Notes: generated by a model from the sequence alone, not told the origin. A stretch of 28,890 nt of DNA from CAZNLL01 sp964573885 (GCA_964573885.1 CAZNLL010000035.1:1-28890); one strand, 5' to 3'. Positions 14,125 through 22,571 are shown, counted from the first letter of the stretch. A program made the numbers and translations.

Positions 14125-17034
14125 ATGTCCGATAACCAAATCACCATAGACGGCCGTCAACTGGTCTTCACCCCGGGCGAAACCATCCTCGAGGTGGCCA
14201 GGAAGAACGGCATTTTTATTCCCATCCTCTGCCACATCGAGGGAGCGCGGCCTACCGGGGCCTGTCGTATTTGCGTGGTGGAGGTGGAGGGGGCCCGGAA
14301 CCTGATCCCCGCCTGTGCCACACCCGCCGGGGCCAACATGGTGGTCCACTCTCATTCAGCCAAGGTCCTGGAGGCGCGGAGGACCATCCTCTCCCTCTTG
14401 CTCCAATCGGGGAATCACAACTGTGCCATAGCGGGAAAGGATCCGGAGAATTGGACCGACTTTGAACGGGAGGTGGAAAACCACGATCAGAGCCGGGAGT
14501 TGTGTCCGGCCCACAGCGCCTGCAGGTTGCAGGCCTATGCCTACCGGTATCAGGTGGATCCCGGTCATTTTGTCAGAAGACCCGTCCCCTACCCCATGGA
14601 AATGGCAAGCCCCTTGATTGTGCGCGATTTCTCCCGGTGCATCCTCTGTGGCAGATGTGTGGCGGCCTGCAACGAGATCCAGGTCAACAACGCCATAGCC
14701 CACGGGTTTCGCGGGGCCCGGGCCAAGATCGTGGCCATGGGCGACGACATCCTGGAGCGCTCTGAATGTGTATTCTGCGGCGAGTGTATCCAGGCGTGCC
14801 CGGTGGCTGCATTGACCGAAAAGAAGAGCCGCTATCAAATCCGGCCCTGGGAGGCCGCCTACGTGCGCACCACCTGCCATTATTGCGGCGTGGGATGCCA
14901 GATGGACCTTCATGTAAAAGGCAATACTGTGATGAGGGTCACCGGCGCCAAGGGGGCCTTGCCCAACCTGGGCAGATTGTGTGTCCGGGGCCGCTTCGGC
15001 TACGATTTTCTCAAAAGCCCCCATCGCCTGACCACCCCTATGATCAGGGAGGGGGAAGGCCTGCGCCGGGCCTCCTGGGATGAGGCCCTGGATCTGGTGG
15101 CCGAAAAGATCCGGGAGATCAAGGCGGAACACGGTCCCCAGGCCATTGCGGGCGTCGCCTCGGCCCATCTCACCAACGAGGCACTCTTTCTTATGCAGAA
15201 GCTTTTCCGGGCCGTCATCGGCAGTAATCATCTTGCCTGCCCCGAGGCCGCCGCAGGCTTCAACAACCCCATGGGTGAGCTGGAAGAGGCCAAAGCCATT
15301 GTCCTTGTGGGGAATGATGTCACCGAGGAAAACCCGGTGGCCGGCACCTTTATCAAGAGGGCGGCAAACAAGGGTTGCCCCCTCCTGGTGATCGACTCCC
15401 GTGAGACAAAAATCGGGACCTTCGCCACCCTCCGGCTCCTGGTGAAGGAGGGCACCGAATCGGTCCTCGTAAACGGCTTCATTAATCAGCTGTTGGAGCG
15501 GGGCCGTGAGGCCTCCCCGGAGGTGAGGCAGACAGCGGCCGCCTTCCCCCTGTCCCTGGTCTCCGAGACCACCGGCCTTGACCAGGATCATATCAAGGGG
15601 GCCATGGACATCCTGGACAGGGACGAACCGTTGATGGTGGTGTATGGTCCCCGGGCCGCCGCTTCGGCCTCTGTTCTTTTTCAACTCCAGGATCTCCTTG
15701 GAAACCTGGGCCGGCCCGGCGGGGGCTTGAATTACCTGGGCCCATTAAACAACGCCCAGGGGGCCTGCGACATGGGCCTTTTACCCGGGCATCTCCCCGG
15801 TTACGCCCGTGTGGACGATGACCAGGCCTCCAAGGCCTGTGGAGAGGCCTGGGGATGCACCCTCAACACCCAACCCGGGCTGGGCCTTTTTGATCTGATC
15901 AAGCATATGGCCGGGGAAAACGGGGGCCCGGACGAGAGAATCCGGTTCCTTTACTGCGTGGGCGAGAACCTGGCCGTCACAAAGCCTGTTTTTCCCCAGG
16001 TCATGACCGCCCTTGAATCCGCCGACTTCCTGGTGGTCCAAGACAACCTGGATACGGAGACCCTGAAATATGCAGACGTGGTCTTGCCGGCCGCATCCTG
16101 GGCCGAGGTGGAAGGGACCTATACCAATTGCGAGCGCAGGGTCAGCCGGGTCCGGCAGGCGGTCCGGGCCCCGGGCGAGGCCAAACCCCCAACCTGGATC
16201 TTCACCCAACTGGCCGGGCGCCTGGGGCAGGCGTGGCCCGAGCCGAAGAGCCGTGACATCTGGGAAAAGGAGATAATACCCCTGGTAGCCCCTTTACAAG
16301 ATATCACATACGGCCGCATCGAAGAGGGAGGCATCCCTTGGCCTTTGCTTGAGATTCCCTCCCCGTCAAACGGTCACGGTCCGGCCTTGTTTCGGCCCGC
16401 CTTCACCGACTTCAATACCCATCACCGGGCCCTCCTGGAGCAATGTGAGGGATTGCTTGAGTCTTTGCCCCGCACAGGCGGGCTGGGAGTACGCGCCTCC
16501 TTTACTGATCCCCGGCGGGTCACCGAGGCCTTTTTGGCCCTCTTGGAAGAGGAGGTGGCCGATGTCAAGGGCGCAAAGGCCCAGATCGATGAGGTCCTGG
16601 GCGCTTACCGGGGGAAAAAGGGAGGGTTGATCCCCGTGCTCCAGCAAGTCCAGGAAATTCTGGGCTTTCTCCCCGAGCCGGTCCAGAACTACATCGCCCA
16701 GGGATTGGGAATCCCCCCGTCGGATGTCTTCGGGGTGGTCACCTTTTACTCCTTCTTTACCATGGTCCCCCGGGGCAGGCATACCATCAGGGTCTGCCTG
16801 GGCACGGCCTGTTTTGTCAAGGGCTCGGCCCGGCTCCTGGAAAACGTGTCCCGCCACCTTAAGGTGGACGTGGGAGAGACCACCGAAGACAGGGAGTTTT
16901 CCCTGGAGGTGGTCCGCTGCCTCGGCGCATGTGGGCTGGCCCCGGTTATGGTGGTAGACGACATCACGCATGGTCAGGTGGATGCCAAGGAAGTGGTTAA
17001 AATCGTGGAGAGTTACCGAAGCCTGTCCGAGTAG
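14125..17034 (+). CDS. NuoG/formate-dehydrogenase-like Fe-S molybdopterin protein fused to NuoE, without FDH active site
   Basis: 969 residues. Domains: plant-type [2Fe-2S] (C36 C47 C50 C63); His-Cys cluster region (H98, C100, C127, C133); two ferredoxin clusters (C172-C182, C215-C225); an FdhA-like molybdopterin domain from 245 with CHYCGVGC...C286; and C-terminal NuoE (about 810-965) with [2Fe-2S] ligands C891 C896 and C932 C936. MGD-binding elements such as NNAQGACDMG and ASWAEVEGTYTNCER remain. The formate active site is gone: after IGSNHL the usual (Sec/Cys)-His segment is missing and CPEAAAGF (C372) stands there. The Lys following the cluster Cys is Arg288, and LRGQNN reads LGPLNN. It starts eight bases after rnfB. 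It is probably an electron-wiring subunit of a NuoEFG/Hyd/Stn-like bifurcating complex rather than a formate dehydrogenase. Confidence 0.85.
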   Translation: MSDNQITIDGRQLVFTPGETILEVARKNGIFIPILCHIEGARPTGACRICVVEVEGARNLIPACATPAGANMVVHSHSAKVLEARRTILSLLLQSGNHNCAIAGKDPENWTDFEREVENHDQSRELCPAHSACRLQAYAYRYQVDPGHFVRRPVPYPMEMASPLIVRDFSRCILCGRCVAACNEIQVNNAIAHGFRGARAKIVAMGDDILERSECVFCGECIQACPVAALTEKKSRYQIRPWEAAYVRTTCHYCGVGCQMDLHVKGNTVMRVTGAKGALPNLGRLCVRGRFGYDFLKSPHRLTTPMIREGEGLRRASWDEALDLVAEKIREIKAEHGPQAIAGVASAHLTNEALFLMQKLFRAVIGSNHLACPEAAAGFNNPMGELEEAKAIVLVGNDVTEENPVAGTFIKRAANKGCPLLVIDSRETKIGTFATLRLLVKEGTESVLVNGFINQLLERGREASPEVRQTAAAFPLSLVSETTGLDQDHIKGAMDILDRDEPLMVVYGPRAAASASVLFQLQDLLGNLGRPGGGLNYLGPLNNAQGACDMGLLPGHLPGYARVDDDQASKACGEAWGCTLNTQPGLGLFDLIKHMAGENGGPDERIRFLYCVGENLAVTKPVFPQVMTALESADFLVVQDNLDTETLKYADVVLPAASWAEVEGTYTNCERRVSRVRQAVRAPGEAKPPTWIFTQLAGRLGQAWPEPKSRDIWEKEIIPLVAPLQDITYGRIEEGGIPWPLLEIPSPSNGHGPALFRPAFTDFNTHHRALLEQCEGLLESLPRTGGLGVRASFTDPRRVTEAFLALLEEEVADVKGAKAQIDEVLGAYRGKKGGLIPVLQQVQEILGFLPEPVQNYIAQGLGIPPSDVFGVVTFYSFFTMVPRGRHTIRVCLGTACFVKGSARLLENVSRHLKVDVGETTEDREFSLEVVRCLGACGLAPVMVVDDITHGQVDAKEVVKIVESYRSLSE

Positions 17035-17060
17035 AACAAACCCCTGTCCAGGCGGCCGTC

Positions 17061-17402
17061 ATGAAGCTCTCGGAAATTGTACAAAGGCTTAATTTGGAGG
17101 TCAAAACCGGCGCGGGCCGCCTTGATGAAAATATCACCCGGGGTTATGCCAGTGACCTTTTGAGCGATGTCATCGCCCATGGCCGGGAAAAGGATCTGTG
17201 GATCACCCTGCAGACCCACCAGAATATTGTGGCCGTGGCGCTTATGAAATCCCTGGCCGGGATTGTCCTGGTCAACGGACGGCAACCCGAGGAAGATACC
17301 TTGCGAAAGGGGGAAGCGGAAACCGTTCCCATCCTGGTCAGCACAATGCCTGCCTTTGAAGTGGTGGGAAGGCTCTTTGAATTGGGGATTTCCGGCCGGT
17401 AG
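17061..17402 (+). CDS. DRTGG-domain protein (copy 2)
   Basis: 113 residues, a single DRTGG domain paralogous to the protein at 5690. Shared elements: DLLSDVIAHGREKDLW near residues 33-48, a TLQTHQNIVAVA segment, GIVLVNGRQPEEDTL, and VPILVST. The ATG at 17061 lies 26 bases after the FDH/NuoE-like gene. It probably works with the PHP and HATPase products that follow; such a trio occurs beside hydABC in Clostridia. No enzymatic residues are recognised; a ligand-binding regulatory role is inferred. Confidence 0.8.
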   Translation: MKLSEIVQRLNLEVKTGAGRLDENITRGYASDLLSDVIAHGREKDLWITLQTHQNIVAVALMKSLAGIVLVNGRQPEEDTLRKGEAETVPILVSTMPAFEVVGRLFELGISGR

Positions 17403-17431
17403 GCCTGGCCGGTCAAAAGGGTTGAAGGGGC

Positions 17432-18199
17432 GTGGGAAAACACACATTACAGGTGATCACCGCCGATCTCCACATCCATACCTGTCTCTCACCCTGTGCC
17501 ACCCTGGATATGACCCCCATGAAGATCGTGAGGGAGGCCCGGGCCAAGCACCTGGCCATGATCGCCATTACCGACCACAACAGTGCGGAAAACGCCGGGG
17601 CGGTGATCAAGGCGGCAAGGGACACGGGGGTCGTCGTGATCCCGGGAATCGAGGTGACCACCTATGAAGAGACCCACCTCCTGGGGCTTTTTGAGGGCAT
17701 AGACGGGGCCCTTTCCATGCAGGCCCTGGTCTATGGCCGCCTTCAACCGGGAGAGAACGATGAGGATCTCTTCGGCCTCCAGGTGATCTCCAACGAGATG
17801 GACGAGGTGGAAGGCATCAGCAAACGCCTTCTCATCGGGGCCACGGACCTGCGACTCCACGAGGCCGTGGGTGAGATTCACCTCCGGGGCGGGCTGGCCG
17901 TGGCGGCCCATATAGACCGGGAGCGGTTCAGTGTGGTAAGCCAGCTGGGCTTCATTCCCCATAACCTGGCCCTGGATGCGGTGGAGATCTCCCGGGCCAC
18001 GGAAAGGGGCCTGGATCCAGCCCATGTGGAAGGCGGTGCCGGACTCCCGGTGATTACCGCCTCGGATGCCCATTCGGTGGAGGAGATCGGGGCTCATCCC
18101 GTCCGTTTTCGTCTGGGCCGCCCCGGCCTGGGGGAACTGAGGCTGGCCCTGGCCGGGGCAGAGGGCCGGGGCATCCTTTACGGGACCCTATCCGTTTAA
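17432..18199 (+). CDS. PHP-domain metal-dependent phosphoesterase
   Basis: 255 residues of the PHP family (TrpH/YciV-like). Metal ligands are present in order: H14 and H16 (ADLHIHTCLSPC), D48-H49 (ITDHNSAENA), E74 (PGIEVTTYEE), H82, H160 (AAHIDR), D212 and H214 (SDAHS). That is a complete set for a trinuclear phosphoesterase. The GTG at 17432 follows GAAGGGG closely. The gene ends two bases before the HATPase ATG. Substrate is unknown: family members act on nucleotides, RNA ends or histidinol phosphate. Its place among redox-complex genes suggests processing of a signalling nucleotide or protein, which is inference. Confidence 0.82.
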   Translation: MGKHTLQVITADLHIHTCLSPCATLDMTPMKIVREARAKHLAMIAITDHNSAENAGAVIKAARDTGVVVIPGIEVTTYEETHLLGLFEGIDGALSMQALVYGRLQPGENDEDLFGLQVISNEMDEVEGISKRLLIGATDLRLHEAVGEIHLRGGLAVAAHIDRERFSVVSQLGFIPHNLALDAVEISRATERGLDPAHVEGGAGLPVITASDAHSVEEIGAHPVRFRLGRPGLGELRLALAGAEGRGILYGTLSV

Positions 18200-18201
18200 T
18201 C

Positions 18202-18756
18202 ATGGAAGATCTCTCTCTTCACATCCTGGACGTGGCGGAAAATGCCCTTACGGCCAAGGCCACCCTGGTGGAGATAGAGGTGACCAGGGACAGGGCCCGG
18301 GACCTCCTGGAGATCATTGTCAGGGACAACGGCCGGGGCATGGATCCCGAAACGGCCCGGGTGGCCCAGGACCCTTTCGTGACCACCAGAAAGACGAGGC
18401 GGGTGGGACTGGGACTGGCCCTTTTGGAGCAGGCGGCCCGGGCGGCGGGGGGAGGGCTTTCCGTGACATCCGGGCCGGCCAGGGGAACCGAAGTGCGGGC
18501 CACCTTTCAGGCCAGCCATATTGATCTAAAGCCCCTCGGTGATATGGGCTCAACCTTGGCCACCCTCATCGCGGGCAACCCGGACAGGGATTTCGTTTAC
18601 GCCGCCACCTTCAACGGGGAGGGGGTCATCGTGGATACCCGGGCCATCAAGGCGGAGCTGGGGGACGGCGCGGCCATCAATGATCCTGCGGTCCTGACAT
18701 TTATAAAGGGCGTTTTAAATAAAAATATCAAGGAATTAAACTCTGGTCTATCGTGA
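18202..18756 (+). CDS. HATPase protein without HisKA domain (copy 2)
   Basis: 184 residues. The first 95 form a GHKL ATP-binding domain: N box E13-N14 (DVAENALTAKA), D42/G44/G46 (RDNGRGMD) and GLGLALLEQAARAAGGGL (69-86). The remaining 90 residues are an unrecognised domain with FVYAATFNGEGVIVDTR. There is no phospho-acceptor His. The ATG follows the PHP stop by two bases. Homologues accompany HydABC-type operons. It is only distantly similar to the small HATPase at 6151, so it is probably a second signalling ATPase rather than a recent duplicate. Confidence 0.8.
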   Translation: MEDLSLHILDVAENALTAKATLVEIEVTRDRARDLLEIIVRDNGRGMDPETARVAQDPFVTTRKTRRVGLGLALLEQAARAAGGGLSVTSGPARGTEVRATFQASHIDLKPLGDMGSTLATLIAGNPDRDFVYAATFNGEGVIVDTRAIKAELGDGAAINDPAVLTFIKGVLNKNIKELNSGLS

Positions 18757-18768
18757 GAGGAAGACAAG

Positions 18769-19152
18769 ATGGCCAAGCTCCGAGTAGAAGATCTCAAAAG
18801 GATCAAGGAATCCATGACGGGGACCGTCAATCTGAGGGAAGGGACCCACCGGGTCAAGATCACGGTGCACATGGGGACCTGCGGCATTGCGGCGGGTGCA
18901 CGAACCATCATGGATGCCCTTCTCCAGAAACTTCAAGAAACCGGGGTCAATGATGTGATCCTCACCTCTTCGGGCTGCGCAGGGCTTTGCAATCACGAGC
19001 CCATGATCACCGTGGAGACCAAAGATGCGGCACCGGTCAAGTACGTGAAACTGGATCCCGAAAAGGCGGCCAGGGTATTTGACGAACATGTGATGAAGGG
19101 GCACCCCGTACCCGAATACGCCCTGTCTGTGGGCAGTGAGACCACCTATTGA
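18769..19152 (+). CDS. Thioredoxin-like [2Fe-2S] ferredoxin-domain protein (HydABC-associated type)
   Basis: 127 residues with a thioredoxin-fold ferredoxin core resembling the C-terminal half of NuoE. Visible ligands are C38 (MGTCGIAAGAR), C70 and C74 (SSGCAGLCNHEP). The usual fourth Cys, four residues after the first, is absent and the segment reads GIAAG. Standard thioredoxin-like [2Fe-2S] proteins have four Cys, so either the cluster is unusual or the protein is regulatory. The GIAAGAR variant is, as I recall, common in hydrogenase-linked homologues such as Thermotoga TM1420. AGAGGAAGACAAG upstream of the ATG gives a good ribosome site. It is followed by a 153-base gap before the NuoF-GltD gene. 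Confidence 0.82.
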   Translation: MAKLRVEDLKRIKESMTGTVNLREGTHRVKITVHMGTCGIAAGARTIMDALLQKLQETGVNDVILTSSGCAGLCNHEPMITVETKDAAPVKYVKLDPEKAARVFDEHVMKGHPVPEYALSVGSETTY

Positions 19153-19305
19153 AGCCCTTTAAAGGGTCGCCCTTTTCGGTGAAATGTGAAATTGGATCAC
19201 GAACACTGAACACCTAAAGTTTTACCTTAAATCTATCTTACACGGGTCCTGACCCCCATCCGCCCTTGAGTGGCTCGGGCGGGGCCCTGAATAGAGGCTG
19301 GATCT
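19153..19305 (+). promoter_or_regulatory. Gap with hairpins and a weak promoter candidate before nuoF-gltD
   Basis: CCCTTT-AAAGGG (19155-19166) is followed by a further CCCTTTT, so AAAGGG-TCG-CCCTTT can form a small T-ended hairpin. TTGGAT (19192-19197), 17 bases, TAAAGT (19215-19220) is a weak promoter match. CCGCCC and GGGCGG (about 19260-19281) form a second hairpin. Together they suggest the last gene of the block can be expressed partly on its own. Confidence 0.35.
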
Positions 19306-22300
19306 ATGGAAAAGAAGTATCGTGTTCACCTCTTGGTCTGCGCAGGCACCAGTTGCGTGGCCAACGGCTCGCTGGATTTAAGAGACGCCCTTGTTGAAGA
19401 GGTCCGGCGGGTCGGCCTGGAAAACGAGGTCTATATTGCCACCACGGGCTGCAATGGTTTCTGTGCCGCCGGGCCCCTCATGATCGCCTATCCCGACGAG
19501 GTCTTTTACCAGAAGCTCAAGGCCGAGGATGTGCCCTACTTTGTGGAGGAGTACCTCCTCAAGGGCCGGGTGGTGAAAGAGCATCTCTTTGAGAGCCCCG
19601 AGGCGGCGGAACTCATCCCCAAGATCAAAGATATCGGTTTTTTCAGCCGCCAGATCCTTGTGGCCCTCAGGAATCGGGGCCTTATTGACCCGGACAACAT
19701 CGACGAGTATATCGCGAGAGACGGCTACCTGGGCACGGCCAAGGCCCTCCTGGAGATGACACCAGGACAAATCGTGGAAGAAATGATCAGTTCCGGCCTC
19801 CGGGGACGGGGGGGAGCAGGCTTCCCCACGGGGGTAAAATGGAAGTTTTGCGCCGCTGCAGAGGGGAATCCCAAATACATGCTCTGTAACGCCGATGAGG
19901 GGGATCCCGGGGCCTTCATGGACAGGTCCATCCTGGAGAGCGACCCCCATGCGGTCCTGGAAGGCCTGATTATCGGGGCCAAGGCCATTGGGGCCCATAA
20001 GGGCTATATCTATGTCCGGGCCGAATATCCCCTGGCCATAAGGCGGCTGCATACGGCCATTTCCCTGGCCAAGAACTACGGTCTCCTGGGCGAAGACATC
20101 CTGGGTTCCGGTTTTGACATGGACATCGAGCTCTACTACGGCGCAGGTGCCTTTGTGTGCGGCGAGGAAACGGCCCTCATGCGTTCTATTGAGGGAAAAC
20201 GGGGTATGCCCAGGCCCAGGCCCCCCTTCCCCGCTCAAAAAGGGCTCTGGGACAAGCCCTCTGTGCTCAATAACGTGGAGACCCTGGCCAACATTCCCCA
20301 GATTATGTACCGGGGGGCCGACTGGTTCAGCAGTCTGGGAACGGAAAAGAGCAAGGGCACCAAGGTCTTCGCCCTGAGCGGACGGGTGAGGAACATCGGG
20401 CTCATCGAGGTCCCTATGGGGACGCCTCTCCGGACCATTATCTACGATATCGGCGGAGGCATTCCGGACCAGAAGAAGCTGAAGGCGGTTCAACTGGGTG
20501 GACCTTCGGGGGGATGCGTGCCCGAGGCCCTGATAGAAACCCCTGTAGACTATGAGTCCATCGCCAAGACGGGCGCCATTGTGGGATCAGGCGGCATGGT
20601 GGTCATGGACGAGACCAGCTGCATGGTGGATATCGCCAAATTCTTCCTCGGCTTCACGGCGGAGGAATCATGCGGCAAATGCACCCCCTGCCGGGAAGGC
20701 ACTCAGCAACTGCTTAAAATCCTTGAAAGAATCACCCAGGGTGACGGTGTCCCCGAAGACATCCCCAGGCTGGAGCAAATCAGCAGGGTCCTGCAGCAGG
20801 CCTCTTTGTGCGGCCTCGGTCAGACCGCACCCAACCCTGTCCTCAGCACCCTTCGCTATTTTCGCCACGAATATGAGGCCCATATCTATGACAAGCACTG
20901 CCCTGCCGGGGTATGCAAACGGCTCAGTGCCCCGCCGTGCCAATCCACATGCCCCATGGGCCAGGATGTGTCCACCTATGTGGCCCTCATCGGGCACGGT
21001 GAATTCGAAAAGGCCTGGGAGGTGATCCGGAAGGAAAACCCCCTGCCCATGGTCCTGGGACGGGTCTGTCCCCACCCCTGCGAGAGTCAATGCAGGCGGG
21101 GAGAGGTGGATAAGCCTATCAGCATATGCGCCCTGAAGCGATTCGCCGCGGACAGGATGCGGGATAAACTCTGGGAAATCGAAGCCGTCCCGGTGGTCTT
21201 TCCCGAAGACAAGGTGGCCGTTATAGGCGCCGGGCCGGCAGGCCTTACCGCGGCCTACGACCTGGTCCAAAAGGGCTATCCCGTCACCATCTTTGAAAAG
21301 CTGCCCGTGGCCGGCGGCATGATGCGTGTGGGCATCCCCGAGTACCGCCTTCCCCGGGACGTGTTGAGCGATGAAATCGAGGCCATCAAGCGGCTGGGCG
21401 TGGAGATCCGTCTGGGCGTGGAAGTGGGCAAAGACATCCCCTTTTCCGAACTCCGGGAGCAAGGGTACCGGGCCTTTTTTCTGGGTGTGGGCTGCCACAA
21501 GGGGCTCAAGCTGCGTATCCCCGGGGAGGACGACTTTGAGGGGTTCATAGACGCGACCACCTTTCTGAGAAAGGTCAATTTGGGAGAAAAGAGGGCCCCC
21601 GGGAAAAAGGTCTGTGTCATCGGCGGCGGCAATTCCGCAGTGGATGCCGCCCGCACCTGCCTGCGGCTGGGAGCGGAGGAAGTCCATATCGTGTACCGTC
21701 GCCAGAAGGAGCAGATGCCCGCCAATCCGGCCGAGATCAATGCCACCATCGAAGAGGGCATTATCATTGATTTTCTCACCGCTCCCGTGCGGATCCTGGG
21801 AGAGGGGGGCAAGGTGGTGGGCATGGAGTGTATCCGCAATGAACTGGGGGAACCCGACGCCAGCGGCCGGCGCAGACCCGTACCCGTGGCGGGCTCGGAA
21901 TTTGTCATTGAATCGGATGTGATCATTCCCGCCATCAGCCAGGAACCGGATCTGTCCTTTTTTGAGGAGGATCACCGCCTTGCCGTCAACCGCTGGAACG
22001 CCTTCGTGGTGGACGAAAAGACCCTGGCCACCAATGTTCCGGGATTCTTTGCCGGCGGGGACGCGGTCACCGGTCCGGCCACAGTGGTACAGGCCATTGC
22101 GGCGGGTCACCGGGCCGCGGTTTCCATGGACTGCTATCTCAGGGGGACCCCTTACCAGGGCTACTGGTTTCCAAAACCTCACCTGGTTGTGGACCGCCTG
22201 GAACTGACCGATGAGGACGAAGCACTCGTGCGGCCCGAGCAGCCCGAGCGGGAGGCGGGCCAAAGGATCAGGGACTTCCGGGAAGTGGAACTGGGCCTCG

Positions 22301-22353
22301 ATGAGGATACCGCCCTTTTAGAGGCACGGCGCTGCCTGCGCTGCGACCTCTAA
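19306..22353 (+). CDS. NuoF-GltD fusion: NADH-binding flavoprotein with NADPH-type oxidoreductase domain
   Basis: 1015 residues. Residues 1-95: thioredoxin-like [2Fe-2S] domain (C12 C17 C49 C53). Residues 110-520: NuoF/HydB core with FMN/NADH loop LRGRGGAGFPTGVKW (165-179), GAGAFVCGEETALMRSIEG (279-297), and the N3 cluster C456 C459 C462 plus C502. Residues 540-620: Fer4_20 Cys-rich part (C545, C549, C588, C592, C596). Residues 636-945: GltD/NfnB-like flavoprotein with intact GAGPAGL (641-647), GGGNSAVD (773-780), RRQKEQMPA (798-806, NADPH type) and FAGGDAVTG (915-923). Both nucleotide sites look functional, unlike the RnfB fusion. GAGG precedes the ATG by about eight bases. With the NuoE-containing protein it should link NADH, NADPH and ferredoxin. 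Confidence 0.9.
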   Translation: MEKKYRVHLLVCAGTSCVANGSLDLRDALVEEVRRVGLENEVYIATTGCNGFCAAGPLMIAYPDEVFYQKLKAEDVPYFVEEYLLKGRVVKEHLFESPEAAELIPKIKDIGFFSRQILVALRNRGLIDPDNIDEYIARDGYLGTAKALLEMTPGQIVEEMISSGLRGRGGAGFPTGVKWKFCAAAEGNPKYMLCNADEGDPGAFMDRSILESDPHAVLEGLIIGAKAIGAHKGYIYVRAEYPLAIRRLHTAISLAKNYGLLGEDILGSGFDMDIELYYGAGAFVCGEETALMRSIEGKRGMPRPRPPFPAQKGLWDKPSVLNNVETLANIPQIMYRGADWFSSLGTEKSKGTKVFALSGRVRNIGLIEVPMGTPLRTIIYDIGGGIPDQKKLKAVQLGGPSGGCVPEALIETPVDYESIAKTGAIVGSGGMVVMDETSCMVDIAKFFLGFTAEESCGKCTPCREGTQQLLKILERITQGDGVPEDIPRLEQISRVLQQASLCGLGQTAPNPVLSTLRYFRHEYEAHIYDKHCPAGVCKRLSAPPCQSTCPMGQDVSTYVALIGHGEFEKAWEVIRKENPLPMVLGRVCPHPCESQCRRGEVDKPISICALKRFAADRMRDKLWEIEAVPVVFPEDKVAVIGAGPAGLTAAYDLVQKGYPVTIFEKLPVAGGMMRVGIPEYRLPRDVLSDEIEAIKRLGVEIRLGVEVGKDIPFSELREQGYRAFFLGVGCHKGLKLRIPGEDDFEGFIDATTFLRKVNLGEKRAPGKKVCVIGGGNSAVDAARTCLRLGAEEVHIVYRRQKEQMPANPAEINATIEEGIIIDFLTAPVRILGEGGKVVGMECIRNELGEPDASGRRRPVPVAGSEFVIESDVIIPAISQEPDLSFFEEDHRLAVNRWNAFVVDEKTLATNVPGFFAGGDAVTGPATVVQAIAAGHRAAVSMDCYLRGTPYQGYWFPKPHLVVDRLELTDEDEALVRPEQPEREAGQRIRDFREVELGLDEDTALLEARRCLRCDL

Positions 22354-22424
22354 GGGCGGGGCCACCCCTTTTAATGGCCTGCCACCGCCTGGACCGGGGG
22401 GAGCCGAAGGCCCTGATTTATTGT

Positions 22425-22453
22425 TTGACAAAAAAGTCTTCCCTCTATATGTT
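22425..22453 (+). promoter_or_regulatory. Promoter candidate for the HdrD-like gene
   Basis: TTGACA at 22425-22430, a 17-base spacer, TATGTT at 22448-22453, in the 218-base gap after nuoF-gltD. An AT-rich tract (about 22514-22560) and a strong AGGAGG ribosome site (22561-22566) follow. A loose GC hairpin lies just after the preceding stop, but it is not a convincing terminator. Confidence 0.55.
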
Positions 22454-22571
22454 ACATAATCTCGGAGTCATGCCCGGTCCCAGAGGAAAGGCAAGGCATT
22501 GCCGGGATTTGTCTTTTAAAAAAAGAAAGCCTTTTATCATTTTAGATATATTTTTATAAAAGGAGGTCATT

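Noticed and set aside
14356..15684. Open frame of about 440 codons antisense to the FDH/NuoE-like gene
   Set aside because: No motif, no ribosome site, and it mirrors the codon bias of the well-supported sense gene.
14125..17034. Annotation as an active formate dehydrogenase
   Set aside because: The Sec/Cys-His segment, the conserved Lys and the active-site Arg are missing, and no in-frame TGA is present that could encode Sec.
20668..22263. Open frame of over 500 codons antisense to nuoF-gltD
   Set aside because: It has no recognisable domain, and its composition (Gly, His, Asp rich) is typical of the reverse complement of a high-GC gene. The sense frame has clear domains.
22374..22559. Plus-strand frame of about 60 codons between nuoF-gltD and the HdrD-like gene
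   Set aside because: It spans the promoter candidate and the AT-rich leader, and its composition does not resemble neighbouring genes.
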